NCBI RefSeq assembly: GCF_007665395.1
Contig: NZ_VDND01000006.1
Coordinates: 1-64,000, forward strand
DNA from: Pseudomonas oryzihabitans
GTDB lineage: Bacteria; Pseudomonadota; Gammaproteobacteria; Pseudomonadales; Pseudomonadaceae
DNA length: 64,000 bases
Direction: 5' to 3'
Shown here in pieces: positions 25,246-34,843 of this stretch. The first letter of the stretch is position 1. Each line of letters starts with the position of its first letter. The translations under genes and the position numbers were made by a program. The notes under the pieces are model-generated. The model was not told where the DNA came from. It was given only the letters and a program-made list of their open reading frames with translations, and searched no databases.

Positions 25246-26745
25246 ATGAGCCTGGTCTACGATGAACGTCTCGACGGCGCCTTGCCCCGCCCGGACAAGG
25301 CGCAGCTGTTGCAGCGGCTGCGCGCCGAACTGCCCGAGCATTGCCTGCTGCACGCCCGGGAAGACCTCAAGCCCTACGAATGCGATGGCCTGGCGGCCTA
25401 TCGCACCACGCCGCTGCTGGTGGTCCTGCCGGAGACGGTGGGCCAGGTGCAGGCGACCCTGCGCCTCTGCCATGAGCTGAAGGTGCCGCTGGTGGCCCGT
25501 GGTGCCGGTACCGGGCTGTCCGGTGGCGCCCTGCCGCTGGAGCAGGGCGTGCTGCTGGTGATGGCGCGCTTCAACCGTATCCTTGAGGTGGACCCCGATG
25601 GTCGCCGTGCGCGGGTGCAGCCCGGGGTGCGCAACCTGGCCATCTCCCAGGCCGCGGCGCCCCATGACCTCTATTACGCCCCCGATCCTTCCTCGCAGAT
25701 CGCCTGTTCCATCGGCGGCAACGTGGCCGAGAACGCCGGCGGCGTGCACTGCCTGAAATACGGCCTGACCGTGCACAACGTGCTGGCGGTGGAGATCGTC
25801 ACCCTGGAAGGCGAACGCCTGACCCTGGGCAGCGCCGCCCTGGACAGCCCCGGCTTCGACCTGCTGGCGCTGTTCACCGGCTCCGAAGGGCTGCTCGGGG
25901 TGGTGGTGGAGGTGACCGTCAAGCTGCTGCCCAAGCCGCCCTGCGCCCGGGTGGTCATGGCCAGCTTCGCCGACATCGAACGGGCGGGCGCCGCGGTGGC
26001 CGACATCATCGCCGCCGGCATCATCCCCGGCGGCCTGGAGATGATGGACAACCTGACCCTGAGAGCCGCCGAGGACTTCATCCACGCCGGCTACCCGGTG
26101 GACGCTGCCGCCATCCTGCTCTGCGAACTGGACGGGGTGGAAGCCGACGTGGCCGCCGACATCGAGCGGGTCAGCGCCCTGCTGGCCGCGGCGGGTGCCA
26201 CCGAGATCCGCCTGGCGCGCGACGAGGCCGAGCGGCAGAAATTCTGGGCCGGGCGCAAGAACGCCTTTCCCGCCGTGGGGCGGTTGTCGCCCGACTATTA
26301 CTGCATGGACGGCACCATTCCACGCCGCGCCCTGCCCGAGGTGCTGCGCGGCATCGAGGCCTTGTCGGCGGAATACGGCCTGGCGGTGGGTAACGTCTTC
26401 CATGCCGGCGACGGCAATCTGCACCCGCTGATCCTCTTCGATGCCAATAGACCCGGCGAGCTGGAACAGGCCGAAGCCCTGGGTGGGCGCATCCTCGATC
26501 TCTGCGTGGCGGTGGGCGGCACCATCACCGGCGAACATGGCGTGGGCCGCGAGAAGATCAATGCCATGTGCACCCAGTTCCAGCCGGGCGAGTTGACCTT
26601 CTTCCATGCGGTGAAGGCCGCCTTCGACGCCCCCGGGCTGCTCAATCCCGGCAAGAACGTGCCGACCCTGCACCGCTGCGCCGAATTCGGCGGCCTGCAC
26701 GTGCACCACGGCCAGTTGCCCCACCCCGAACTGGAGCGCTTCTGA
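25246..26745 (+). CDS. glcD: GlcD, glycolate oxidase FAD-binding subunit
   Basis: The protein has 499 residues, the same length as E. coli GlcD. It oxidises glycolate to glyoxylate with GlcE and GlcF, passing electrons to the respiratory chain. The FAD_binding_4 domain is at about 55-190 (VVARGAGTGLSGGALP, CSIGGNVAENAGGVHCLKYG), and the C-terminal FAD-oxidase domain carries GNVFHAGDGNLHPLI and TGEHGVGREK. ATG 25246 (MSLVYDERLDG) matches family N-termini. The frame is open further up, into the operator region. The stop overlaps the glcE ATG. Confidence 0.95.
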   Translation: MSLVYDERLDGALPRPDKAQLLQRLRAELPEHCLLHAREDLKPYECDGLAAYRTTPLLVVLPETVGQVQATLRLCHELKVPLVARGAGTGLSGGALPLEQGVLLVMARFNRILEVDPDGRRARVQPGVRNLAISQAAAPHDLYYAPDPSSQIACSIGGNVAENAGGVHCLKYGLTVHNVLAVEIVTLEGERLTLGSAALDSPGFDLLALFTGSEGLLGVVVEVTVKLLPKPPCARVVMASFADIERAGAAVADIIAAGIIPGGLEMMDNLTLRAAEDFIHAGYPVDAAAILLCELDGVEADVAADIERVSALLAAAGATEIRLARDEAERQKFWAGRKNAFPAVGRLSPDYYCMDGTIPRRALPEVLRGIEALSAEYGLAVGNVFHAGDGNLHPLILFDANRPGELEQAEALGGRILDLCVAVGGTITGEHGVGREKINAMCTQFQPGELTFFHAVKAAFDAPGLLNPGKNVPTLHRCAEFGGLHVHHGQLPHPELERF

Positions 26746-27791
26746 TGGATAATCTGAATCTGCTCCTCGACCAGGTCCGCGAGGCCCTGGTCCGCCAGCA
26801 GCCGCTGCGCATCCATGGCGGCGACACCAAGGCCCACCTGGGGCGTCCGGTAGCCGGTGAGCCGCTGGACGTCAGCGGCCACCGCGGTCTGGTGCATTAC
26901 GATCCCACCGAACTGGTGGCCACGGTGCGCACCGGCACGCCGCTGGCCGAACTCAACGCCGCCCTGGCCGAGCAGGGGCAGATGCTGCCCTGCGAACCGC
27001 CCCGGCTGGGGGCGGGCGCCACCGTTGGCGGCACCCTGGCCTGTGGCCTCTCCGGGCCGCGGCGCCCCTGGGCCGGCAGCCTGCGCGATTTCGTCCTGGG
27101 CACCCGCTTGATCACCGGCACCGGCGAGCACCTGAGATTCGGCGGCGAGGTGATGAAGAATGTCGCCGGCTACGATGTTTCCCGCTTGTTGGCCGGCAGC
27201 CAGGGTTGCCTGGGGGTGATCACCGAGGTGTCCTTCAAGGTGCTGCCCAGGCCGCGCTGCACCCAGAGCCTGAGCCTGGAACTGGACGCCGAGCGCGCCC
27301 TGCAACGCCTGGCCGTCTGGGGCCGCGAAGCCCTGCCGATCTCCGCCGCCTGCCATGACGGACAGCACCTGCACCTGCGCCTGGAAGGCGGTGAGGGCTC
27401 GGTGCGCTCGGCCGTCGATCGCCTGGGTGGTGACGCCCTGGCCGAGTCCTTCTGGGACGACCTCAACGAACAGCGCCTGGCCTTCTTTGACGGGCCCGCG
27501 CCGCTGTGGCGGCTGTCGGTGCCGGTCAACACCCCCTTGCTCGACCTGCCCGGCACCCGCCTGCTGGATTGGGGTGGCGCCCAGTACTGGCTCAAGAGCG
27601 ACGCCCCGGCCACCGTGCTGCGCGAGCTCGCCGAACGGGCCGGTGGCCATGCGCTCTGCTATGCCCCAGACACCGAGCGCGAGGCCCAGCATCCGCTGCC
27701 GGCCGCGCTGCTGGACTACCACCGCCGCCTCAAGGCGCGCCTGGACCCCCAGGGGATCTTCAATCCGGGTCGGCTCTACGCCGGGCTGTAA
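26745..27791 (+). CDS. glcE: GlcE, glycolate oxidase FAD-binding subunit
   Basis: This 348-residue second flavin subunit of glycolate oxidase is shorter than GlcD. It has an FAD_binding_4 domain at about 10-180 (GAGATVGGTLACGLSGPRRP, EVMKNVAGYDVSRLLAGSQG) and a C-terminal FAD-oxidase cap ending RLDPQGIFNPGRLY. The ATG overlaps the glcD TGA by one base. GlcD, GlcE and GlcF are all needed for activity in E. coli. Confidence 0.93.
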   Translation: MDNLNLLLDQVREALVRQQPLRIHGGDTKAHLGRPVAGEPLDVSGHRGLVHYDPTELVATVRTGTPLAELNAALAEQGQMLPCEPPRLGAGATVGGTLACGLSGPRRPWAGSLRDFVLGTRLITGTGEHLRFGGEVMKNVAGYDVSRLLAGSQGCLGVITEVSFKVLPRPRCTQSLSLELDAERALQRLAVWGREALPISAACHDGQHLHLRLEGGEGSVRSAVDRLGGDALAESFWDDLNEQRLAFFDGPAPLWRLSVPVNTPLLDLPGTRLLDWGGAQYWLKSDAPATVLRELAERAGGHALCYAPDTEREAQHPLPAALLDYHRRLKARLDPQGIFNPGRLYAGL

Positions 27792-27803
27792 GGGGAAGAC
27801 GTC

Positions 27804-29036
27804 ATGCAAACCAATCTGAGTCCTGCCGCCCGTGAACTGCCCCGCGCCGCCGACGCCGAGCGGGTGCTGCGCAGCTGCGTGCACTGCGGCTTCTGCAATG
27901 CCACCTGCCCGACCTACCAGTTGCTCGGCGACGAGCTGGATGGTCCACGCGGGCGCATCTACCTCATCAAGGGCATGCTCGAAGGCGGCGAGGTCAGCGA
28001 AAAGACCCGCGAGCACCTCGACCGCTGCCTGACCTGCCGCAACTGCGAGACCACCTGTCCCTCCGGCGTCTCCTATCACGAATTGCTCGACGTCGGCCGC
28101 GCCGAGGTGGAGCGCCGGGTGCCGCGGCCGCTGGGCCAGCGCCTGCTGCGCGCCGGGCTGCGCCAGGTGCTGCCGCAACCGCGGCTGTTCGGTGCCCTGC
28201 TGAAAAGTGGTCAGGCGCTGAAGCCGCTGCTGCCGGCCAGCGTCCAGGCCAAGCTGCCGGCGCGCATCGTCGCGCCCGGCACACGGCCGGCACCGCGCCA
28301 TGCCCGGCGCATGCTGATCCTCGAAGGCTGCGTGCAACCGGGGCTCTCGCCCAACACCAATGCCGCCACCGCGCGGGTGCTGGATCGGCTCGGCATCAGC
28401 TTGGACGCCGCCCCCCGCGCCGGTTGCTGCGGCGCGGTGGACTACCACCTCAACGCCCAGGAAGCCGGCCTCGACCGCGCGCGGCGCAACATCGACGCCT
28501 GGTGGCCGGCCCTGCAGGCCGGTGCCGAAGCCATCATCCAGACCGCCAGTGGCTGCGGCGCCTTCGTCAAGGAATACGCCAGCCTGCTCAAGGACGATCC
28601 GGCCTATGCCGCCAAGGCGCGGGAAGTCTCGGCGCGCACCCGCGACCTGGTGGAGGTGCTGCGCGAGCTACCGCTGGAAGAGCTGCAGCTGAAGGACACC
28701 CCGCGGCTGGCGTTCCACTGCCCTTGCACCCTGCAGCATGCCCAGCGCCTGGGCGGCGCCGTGGAGGGCGTGTTGCAGCGCCTCGGTTTCCCGCTGGCGC
28801 CGGTGCCGGACGGCCACCTTTGCTGTGGCTCGGCCGGTACCTATTCGCTGACCCAGCCGGACTTGTCCCGGCGGCTGCGTGACGCCAAGCTCGATGCCCT
28901 GGAGAGCGGTCGCCCGGAGCTGATCGCCACCGCCAATATCGGCTGCCAGAGCCATCTCGACGGCGCCGGGCGTACCCCGGTGCGACACTGGATCGAAATC
29001 CTCGACGCGGCCCTGGCCGCCCCGACCCAAGCCTGA
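27804..29036 (+). CDS. glcF: GlcF, glycolate oxidase iron-sulfur subunit
   Basis: The protein has 410 residues. Two 4Fe-4S ferredoxin motifs sit near the N-terminus: CVHCGFCNATCPT (about 23-35) and CLTCRNCETTCPSG (about 76-89). Two CCG domains follow (LEGCVQP...AGCCGAVDYHL and FHCPCTLQHAQ...HLCCGSAGTY), typical of HdrD/GlcF electron-transfer subunits at the inner membrane. It lies 12 bp after glcE, with GGGGAAG as ribosome-binding site. Confidence 0.95.
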   Translation: MQTNLSPAARELPRAADAERVLRSCVHCGFCNATCPTYQLLGDELDGPRGRIYLIKGMLEGGEVSEKTREHLDRCLTCRNCETTCPSGVSYHELLDVGRAEVERRVPRPLGQRLLRAGLRQVLPQPRLFGALLKSGQALKPLLPASVQAKLPARIVAPGTRPAPRHARRMLILEGCVQPGLSPNTNAATARVLDRLGISLDAAPRAGCCGAVDYHLNAQEAGLDRARRNIDAWWPALQAGAEAIIQTASGCGAFVKEYASLLKDDPAYAAKAREVSARTRDLVEVLRELPLEELQLKDTPRLAFHCPCTLQHAQRLGGAVEGVLQRLGFPLAPVPDGHLCCGSAGTYSLTQPDLSRRLRDAKLDALESGRPELIATANIGCQSHLDGAGRTPVRHWIEILDAALAAPTQA

Positions 29037-29049
29037 CCCTGGAGGCCCC

Positions 29050-29454
29050 ATGAAGACCAAAGCCGTGCTCACCCTCGCCGAGATCGACACCCTGCTGGCC
29101 GCCGGCCGCGCCGAAGCCGAGCGCCAGGGTTGGGCCGTGTGCATCGCCGTGGCCGACGACGGCGGTCATCCGCTGGCTCTGCTGCGCCTCGACGGCGCCG
29201 CGCCCAACAGCGCCTACATCGCCCCGGAAAAGGCCCGCAGCGCCGCCCTGGCGCGCAAGGAGTCCAAGGTGCTGGAAGAGATGATCAACAACGGCCGCAC
29301 CGCCTTCCTCAGTGCCCCGCTGATGCAGGGCATGCTCGAAGGCGGGGTGCCCATCCTGGTGGACGGCCAGGTGGTGGGCGCCGTCGGCGTCTCCGGCGTC
29401 AAGGCGCCGGAAGATGCCCAGGTCGCGAAAGCCGCTATCGCAGCCCTCAACTGA
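29050..29454 (+). CDS. glcG: GlcG, HbpS/DUF336-family protein
   Basis: This 134-residue single-domain protein of the GlcG/HbpS family has the conserved start (LTLAEIDTLLAAGRAEA), VAVADDGGHPLAL and VPILVDGQVVGAVGVSG. Its role in glycolate metabolism is unknown; family members bind heme or cobalamin-like ligands or act as extracellular sensors. No signal peptide is seen. It lies 13 bp after glcF and 30 bp before glcB. Confidence 0.88.
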   Translation: MKTKAVLTLAEIDTLLAAGRAEAERQGWAVCIAVADDGGHPLALLRLDGAAPNSAYIAPEKARSAALARKESKVLEEMINNGRTAFLSAPLMQGMLEGGVPILVDGQVVGAVGVSGVKAPEDAQVAKAAIAALN

Positions 29455-29484
29455 ATTCACCGCTTCATATCAAGGAAAGCCATC

Positions 29485-31659
29485 ATGACCGACCGTACGA
29501 CCCTGGGCCGCCTGCAGGTGGCCACCGAACTGCAGCGCTTCATCGACGAGGAGGTGCTGCCCGGCACCGGTCTCGACACCGCCGCCTTCTGGTCGGGCGT
29601 GGACCAGCTGGTGCACGAGTTGGCGCCGCGCAATCGCGAACTGCTGGCCGAGCGTGATCGCCTGCAGGTGGAGCTGGACAACTGGCACAGCGCCCATCCC
29701 GGCCCGGTGACCGACCTGGCCGCCTACCAGAGCTTTCTGGAAGGTATCGGCTATCTGCAGCCGGTGCCCGGCCAAGTGCAGGCTTCGACTTCCGGCGTCG
29801 ACCGCGAGATCGCCGAGCAGGCCGGTCCGCAACTGGTGGTGCCGGTACTCAACGCCCGCTACGCCCTGAACGCCGCCAACGCCCGCTGGGGTTCGCTGTA
29901 CGACGCCCTCTATGGCACCGATGCCCTGCCCGAGACCGACGGCGCCGAGCGTGGCAAGGGCTACAACCCCGCCCGTGGTGCCAAGGTGGTGGCCTTCGCC
30001 CGCCAGGTGCTGGACGGCGTGGCCCCCCTGGCCGGCGGTTCGCACAAGGATGCCACCGCCTACTGGGTGCAGGACGGTCGCCTGGTGGTGGACCTCAAGA
30101 GCGGCACCAGCGAACTGGCCGATCCGGCCGCCTTCGTCGGTTACCAGGGTGATGCCGCCGCGCCGTCGGCCGTGCTGCTGCGCCACAACGGCCTGCACCT
30201 GGAGATCCAGATCGACCGCGCCAGCACCATCGGCAAGACCGATGCCGCCGGGGTCAAGGACCTGCTCATGGAAGCCGCGGTCAGCACCATCATGGACCTG
30301 GAAGACTCCATCGCCGCTGTAGATGCCGCCGACAAGGTGCTGGCCTATCGCAACTGGCTGGGCCTGATGAAGGGCGACCTGGCCGAGGAGGTCAGCAAGG
30401 GCGGCGAGACCTTTACCCGCCGCCTCAACCCCGACCGTGAGTACCAGGGCGCCGACGGCCAGCCGCTGACCCTGCACGGTCGCTCGCTGCTGTTCATCCG
30501 CAACGTCGGCCACCTGATGACCAACCCGGCGGTGTTGCTGGACGACGGGCGCGAGATCCCCGAGGGCATCCTCGACGCCGTGGTCACCGTGACCATCGCC
30601 ATGCACGACCTCAAGCGCCAGGGCAACTCCCGCAGCGGCTCGGTGTACATCGTCAAACCCAAGATGCACGGCCCGGCCGAGGTGGCCTTCGCCGTCCAGC
30701 TGTTCGACCGCGTCGAGGCCCTGCTGGGGCTGCCGGCCAATACCGTCAAGCTGGGCATCATGGACGAGGAGCGTCGCACCAGCGTCAACCTCAAGGCGTG
30801 CATCGCCGCCGCCGCGGCGCGGGTGGCCTTCATCAACACCGGCTTCCTCGACCGTACCGGCGACGAGATGCACACCGCCATGCTGGCCGGGCCCATGCTG
30901 CGCAAGGGCGACATGAAGACCTCCAAGTGGATCACTGCCTACGAGCGTAACAACGTGCTGGTCGGCCTGGCCTGCGGCCTGCGCGGCAAGGCGCAGATCG
31001 GCAAGGGCATGTGGGCCATGCCGGACCTGATGGCCGCCATGCTGGAGCAGAAGATCGGCCATCCCAAGGCCGGCGCCAACACCGCCTGGGTACCGTCGCC
31101 CACCGCCGCCGTGCTGCACGCCCTGCATTACCACCAGGTTAACGTCCAGCAGGTGCAACAGGAGCTGGAACGCAGCGACGTCGACGCCGCCCGTGGCGAC
31201 TTGCTCGCCGGCCTGCTCAGCGTGCCGGTGGCCGAGTCGCCGGACTGGTCCGCCGAGGCCATCCAGCAGGAACTGGACAACAACTGCCAGGGCATCCTCG
31301 GCTACGTGGTGCGCTGGGTCGACCAGGGCGTGGGCTGCTCCAAGGTGCCCGACATCCATGACGTCGGCCTGATGGAAGACCGTGCCACCCTGCGTATCTC
31401 CAGCCAGCACATCGCCAACTGGCTGCACCATGGTGTGGTCAGCGCCGCACAGGTGGACGAGACGCTGCAGCGCATGGCCAAGGTGGTGGACGGCCAGAAC
31501 GCCGGCGATGCCCTCTACGAGCCCATGGCCGGTCACTTTGATACGTCCTACGCCTACCGCGCCGCCCGCGACCTCATCTTCAAGGGCCGCGAGCAGCCCA
31601 GCGGCTACACCGAGCCGCTGCTGCACGCCTGGCGGTTGAAGAAGAAAGCCGGCGCCTGA
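29485..31659 (+). CDS. glcB: Malate synthase G
   Basis: This 724-residue cytosolic enzyme condenses glyoxylate with acetyl-CoA to give malate, completing glycolate assimilation. Characteristic segments are [14 protein letters not shown] (about 270-283, with metal-ligand acidic residues), [23 protein letters not shown] and [17 protein letters not shown], including catalytic Arg/Asp regions. AAGGAAAG just upstream supports the ATG. It is the last gene before a strong terminator. Confidence 0.96.
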   Translation: MTDRTTLGRLQVATELQRFIDEEVLPGTGLDTAAFWSGVDQLVHELAPRNRELLAERDRLQVELDNWHSAHPGPVTDLAAYQSFLEGIGYLQPVPGQVQASTSGVDREIAEQAGPQLVVPVLNARYALNAANARWGSLYDALYGTDALPETDGAERGKGYNPARGAKVVAFARQVLDGVAPLAGGSHKDATAYWVQDGRLVVDLKSGTSELADPAAFVGYQGDAAAPSAVLLRHNGLHLEIQIDRASTIGKTDAAGVKDLLMEAAVSTIMDLEDSIAAVDAADKVLAYRNWLGLMKGDLAEEVSKGGETFTRRLNPDREYQGADGQPLTLHGRSLLFIRNVGHLMTNPAVLLDDGREIPEGILDAVVTVTIAMHDLKRQGNSRSGSVYIVKPKMHGPAEVAFAVQLFDRVEALLGLPANTVKLGIMDEERRTSVNLKACIAAAAARVAFINTGFLDRTGDEMHTAMLAGPMLRKGDMKTSKWITAYERNNVLVGLACGLRGKAQIGKGMWAMPDLMAAMLEQKIGHPKAGANTAWVPSPTAAVLHALHYHQVNVQQVQQELERSDVDAARGDLLAGLLSVPVAESPDWSAEAIQQELDNNCQGILGYVVRWVDQGVGCSKVPDIHDVGLMEDRATLRISSQHIANWLHHGVVSAAQVDETLQRMAKVVDGQNAGDALYEPMAGHFDTSYAYRAARDLIFKGREQPSGYTEPLLHAWRLKKKAGA

Positions 31660-31675
31660 TCAGGCCTGCCAGACA

Positions 31676-31714
31676 AAAGCCCGCGCCGGGATGACCGGCG
31701 CGGGCTTTGTTTTT
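31676..31714 (+). terminator. Rho-independent terminator after glcB
   Basis: A 14-bp stem, AAAGCCCGCGCCGG (31676-31689) and CCGGCGCGGGCTTT (31695-31708), with a 5-nt loop is followed by GTTTTT. The A-rich 5' side lets it act also on the converging TonB receptor transcript. Confidence 0.92.
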
Positions 31715-31723
31715 CCGGCCTAG

Positions 31724-33919
31724 CTAGAAGGAGGCGCTGAGGCTGGTATAGAAGGTCCGGCCCGGTTCGTTGTAGGTGGCCGCCCCTGCGGAGCTGGCGT
31801 TGCCCTCGCGGAACAGTCGCTTGTCGAACAGGTTGTCGATGCCGGCGCCCAGGCGCAGGTTGGCGTTCACCTGATAGCCGAGATTCAGACCCACCAGGCT
31901 GTAGCTGGCCAATTCGTCGTCGTTCACCCCGCTGCTCGCCTCCAGGCGCGAGACCGGTCGGCTCGGCGGCTGCTGGCGTCCGTAACTGGTCACGCTCAAC
32001 TGGGTGGAGAGCTGGTCCGTCACCTGCCAATCGAGCATGGAGTTGAGGGTATAGCGCGGGATCAGCGACAGCGGATCGCCGGTCTCCTTGTCCTCCGATT
32101 GCAGCATCCAGGTCAGGTTGCTGGTCCAGGTCAGGCGCTCCGCCAGCGGAACGGTCAGGTTGCCCTCCAACCCCTCCACCACCGCCCGCTCGGCGTTGGT
32201 CCACTGCAGCACGTCGGCGCCGCTGCTGGTACTGGCGTAGACCGTATTGCTGGCGACGATCTTGTCGCGGTAGTCGTTGCGGAAATAGGTGATGCCCGCG
32301 GCCCAGCCCTCGCGCTGGAATTGCAGGCCCAGCTCCTTGTTGACGCTCACCTCGGGGCGCAGATCGGCGTTGCCGATCAGGTAGCAACTCACGCTACGGC
32401 CGATGGGGCAACCGTTGCCGCGACTGCTGATCAGGTAGTCGGGATTCAACTGATAGAGATTGGGCGCCTTAAAGGCACGGGCGATACCGGCCTTGAGGGT
32501 CAGGTCGGCGGTCAGCTCCTGGGACAGGTTGAGGCTGGGACTCCAGTTGTCGCCGAATTCATCGTGATGGTCCAGCCGCAAGCCGGGCGTCAGGATGGTG
32601 CCCGGTCGCACTTCCAGGTTGTTCTCGATGAACAACGAACTCAGGGTCGCCGAAGACGCGCTGCTGCGAGTGCCGGTGGCATAGCCGGGAATGGTGCCGA
32701 AGCCCAGGCTCTGGGTGGTGGAGACGGGATCGTCCAGCTCGCTGCGTGTCCACTCCGCGCCCAGGGTCAGCACCTGCTGCACCCAGGTGTCCAGCGGCAG
32801 GTTGACCTCGCCATGGGCGGTGTACGTCTTGAGGTTGATGCTGCCGTATTCGCTACCGGCAATGGCGCCCTCGCTGCTGCCGCCGGTGCCTTCGATGAGG
32901 CGGTTGTTGCGGGTGTGCTCGTATTGCAGATAGGCAAGGCTGCTGCCGAAGTCCCAGTCGCCGTGGTGGGTGACGGCGAAGGTGTCGCGATAGAGCCGAT
33001 TGGTCTCCCGGCCCAGCCAGCGCGACAGGTTGGCGCTGGCGATGTCGTTGTTGTTCTGGCTGTCGCCGGCGTAGATGTTGCCCTGGCGGCTGAAGCCCGC
33101 CTCCAGGCCCAGGCGCTGCGCCGGGGTCAGCTGCCAGCTGAGCAGGCCGTTGATGTCGCGGTTGCGTACCCCTTCGCGACCCGCGGGTGGGGTCCCGCCT
33201 GGCGGTTGCTGACCGGCATTGATGCTGTCGTCGTCGCGGTCGGTCTTGTTCAGGTTGCCGTAGAGGCGATAGGAGAGGGTATCGGTGAGCGGGCCGCTGA
33301 GGCCGAAGTTGGCCCGCCGCGTGGCGCCTTCCTCGCTGTGTTCGGGGACGTTGGCGAACAGGTTGAGGGTGCCGCGCTGCTCCGTGGTCGGGCCCTTGGT
33401 GATGATGTTGACCACGCCACCGGCCGCGCCCGAGCCATAGCGCGCCGCCGCCGGACCGCGCAGCACCTCGATGCGCTCCACCTGTTCGGCGGGGACCCAG
33501 TTGGTGTCGCCCCGACTGTCGCGTTCTCCGCGGCGGCCATAGCGGACCGCGTTGCGGCTGCTGGCGGGCTTGCCGTCGATAAGGATCAGGGTGTTCTCCG
33601 GGCCCATGCCGCGGATGTCGATCTGGCGCTGGTTGCCGCGCTGGCCACTGGCGCTGTTACCGGTCAGGTTGACGCCGGGCATCTTGCGGATGATGTCGGA
33701 CAGGTCGTTGGTCGGGGGCTGCTTGGCGATATCCGCGGCGGTGATGATGGAGACGCCGGCTGCCTGCCGGAGTTCTTCCTCGGCGGTGCCGAGCACGACG
33801 GTGTCTTCGAGTTCGGTGGCGTTGGCCAGGCGGGGGTCCGGCTCCGCGGCGAAGACCGACGGGGTAGGGACGATGGCCGCGAGGACGGCCAGGCGGAGGA
33901 GGGTGATTCGAGGTTGCAT
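31724..33919 (-). CDS. pfeA: TonB-dependent ferric-enterobactin-type receptor (FepA/PfeA-like)
   Basis: This 731-residue outer-membrane beta-barrel has a signal peptide (about 1-24), plug domain (about 40-160: AAGVSIITAADIA, DLSDIIRKMPGVNLTG, DIRGMGPENTLILIDGKP, ERIEVLRGPAAARYGSGAAGG) and a 22-strand barrel ending in Phe (YTSLSASF). Plug motifs are closest to FepA/PfeA, receptors for catecholate siderophores. ATG 33919 gives a normal signal peptide; the frame continues upstream without coding character. It is divergent from a two-component system, as expected for the enterobactin-responsive PfeRS pair, though the exact ligand is inferred. Confidence 0.82.
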   Translation of the reverse strand: MQPRITLLRLAVLAAIVPTPSVFAAEPDPRLANATELEDTVVLGTAEEELRQAAGVSIITAADIAKQPPTNDLSDIIRKMPGVNLTGNSASGQRGNQRQIDIRGMGPENTLILIDGKPASSRNAVRYGRRGERDSRGDTNWVPAEQVERIEVLRGPAAARYGSGAAGGVVNIITKGPTTEQRGTLNLFANVPEHSEEGATRRANFGLSGPLTDTLSYRLYGNLNKTDRDDDSINAGQQPPGGTPPAGREGVRNRDINGLLSWQLTPAQRLGLEAGFSRQGNIYAGDSQNNNDIASANLSRWLGRETNRLYRDTFAVTHHGDWDFGSSLAYLQYEHTRNNRLIEGTGGSSEGAIAGSEYGSINLKTYTAHGEVNLPLDTWVQQVLTLGAEWTRSELDDPVSTTQSLGFGTIPGYATGTRSSASSATLSSLFIENNLEVRPGTILTPGLRLDHHDEFGDNWSPSLNLSQELTADLTLKAGIARAFKAPNLYQLNPDYLISSRGNGCPIGRSVSCYLIGNADLRPEVSVNKELGLQFQREGWAAGITYFRNDYRDKIVASNTVYASTSSGADVLQWTNAERAVVEGLEGNLTVPLAERLTWTSNLTWMLQSEDKETGDPLSLIPRYTLNSMLDWQVTDQLSTQLSVTSYGRQQPPSRPVSRLEASSGVNDDELASYSLVGLNLGYQVNANLRLGAGIDNLFDKRLFREGNASSAGAATYNEPGRTFYTSLSASF

Positions 33920-34021
33920 CCGATGCTCCAGAAAGAAGGCGAGGGGCGCTCGGGGCGGCTCTGGCCAGGGCCGTTCAGGCGCTGGCACCGCTCTGCTGAT
34001 CTGCGCGGAGCAGGATGTTAG

Positions 34022-34099
34022 TATTCATTTTCAATTGAGAAATATTATCTTTACGAAAATTACAGTTTCCCTTCGCCTCCGTCGTTACCCGGTATTGCC
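34022..34099. promoter_or_regulatory. AT-rich divergent promoter region with a candidate Fur box (34031-34049)
   Basis: The region between receptor and regulator genes is strikingly AT-rich. TCAATTGAGAAATATTATC (34031-34049) matches the 19-bp Fur consensus at 12 positions, the best part being GAGAAATATTATC. Iron repression by Fur, plus activation of the receptor by the adjacent response regulator, would be expected. No clear direct repeat for the regulator could be fixed. Confidence 0.5.
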
Positions 34100-34843
34100 A
34101 TGCAGCTTCTTTCCTCGCCAACGCGGTCTCCGGCACCCCCGGCCGGTTTGCGCATCCTCATCGTCGAAGACGATCCGCTGCTCGGTGCCCACCTGGACGA
34201 CCAGCTCCAGGCGCGTGGCTACCAGCCTCGGCTCTGCGCGACCCTGCAGGCGGCTCGGCAGTGGCTGGCCGCGGAGCCGGTCGAGCTGGTGCTGCTGGAT
34301 ATCCTGCTGCCCGGCGGCAACGGGCTGGACCTGCTGCGCGACCTGCGCCAGCAGAGCGGGGTGCCGGTCATCCTGATCTCCGCCCTGGGCAGCGAGACCG
34401 ATCGCATCCTCGGCTTTCGCAGCGGCGCCGACGACTACCTGCCCAAGCCCTTCAGTCTCGACGAGTTGCAGGTGCGCATCGAGGCCCTGCGCCGGCGTAT
34501 CGCCTTCGAGCGCGCCGCGGGCGAGGTACCGGCGCCGCTCGCCGCCGAGGTACCGCTGGCGTTCGTCGCGCTGCAACAGGACGTGCGCCACCGGGACGCC
34601 TGGCTGGGACTCACCGCCTCGGAATACCGCGTCCTGCAACTGCTCTGGCGCCAGGCCGGCAGCGTGCTGAGCAAGCCGCTGATCTATCACCAGGCGCTGC
34701 AGCGCGCCTGGTCGCGCCATGACCGCAGCCTCGATATGCACGTCAGCCATCTGCGCCGTAAGTTGCAGCAGGCCGGCTGCGCCGCGGTGGAGATCCGGAC
34801 GGTCTGGGGTCAGGGCTATGTCCTGCTGCGGGCTGCGCCATGA
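34100..34843 (+). CDS. pfeR: OmpR/PhoB-family response regulator (PfeR-like)
   Basis: The protein has 247 residues. The receiver domain (about 18-130) has acidic residues Asp24-Asp25, phospho-acceptor Asp67 and Lys116 (LPKPF). The C-terminal winged-helix domain (about 155-245) reads LTASEYRVLQLLWRQAGSVLSK...DMHVSHLRRKL...VWGQGYVL. It overlaps the kinase gene by 4 bp and diverges from the TonB receptor. The name is by context with P. aeruginosa PfeR, which activates pfeA on sensing enterobactin. Confidence 0.72.
   Translation: MQLLSSPTRSPAPPAGLRILIVEDDPLLGAHLDDQLQARGYQPRLCATLQAARQWLAAEPVELVLLDILLPGGNGLDLLRDLRQQSGVPVILISALGSETDRILGFRSGADDYLPKPFSLDELQVRIEALRRRIAFERAAGEVPAPLAAEVPLAFVALQQDVRHRDAWLGLTASEYRVLQLLWRQAGSVLSKPLIYHQALQRAWSRHDRSLDMHVSHLRRKLQQAGCAAVEIRTVWGQGYVLLRAAP

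Noticed and set aside
26298-28448. 716-codon minus-strand frame opposite glcD-glcE-glcF
   Set aside because: Gln/His/Ala-rich shadow translation without any domain; all three glc genes are intact on the other strand.
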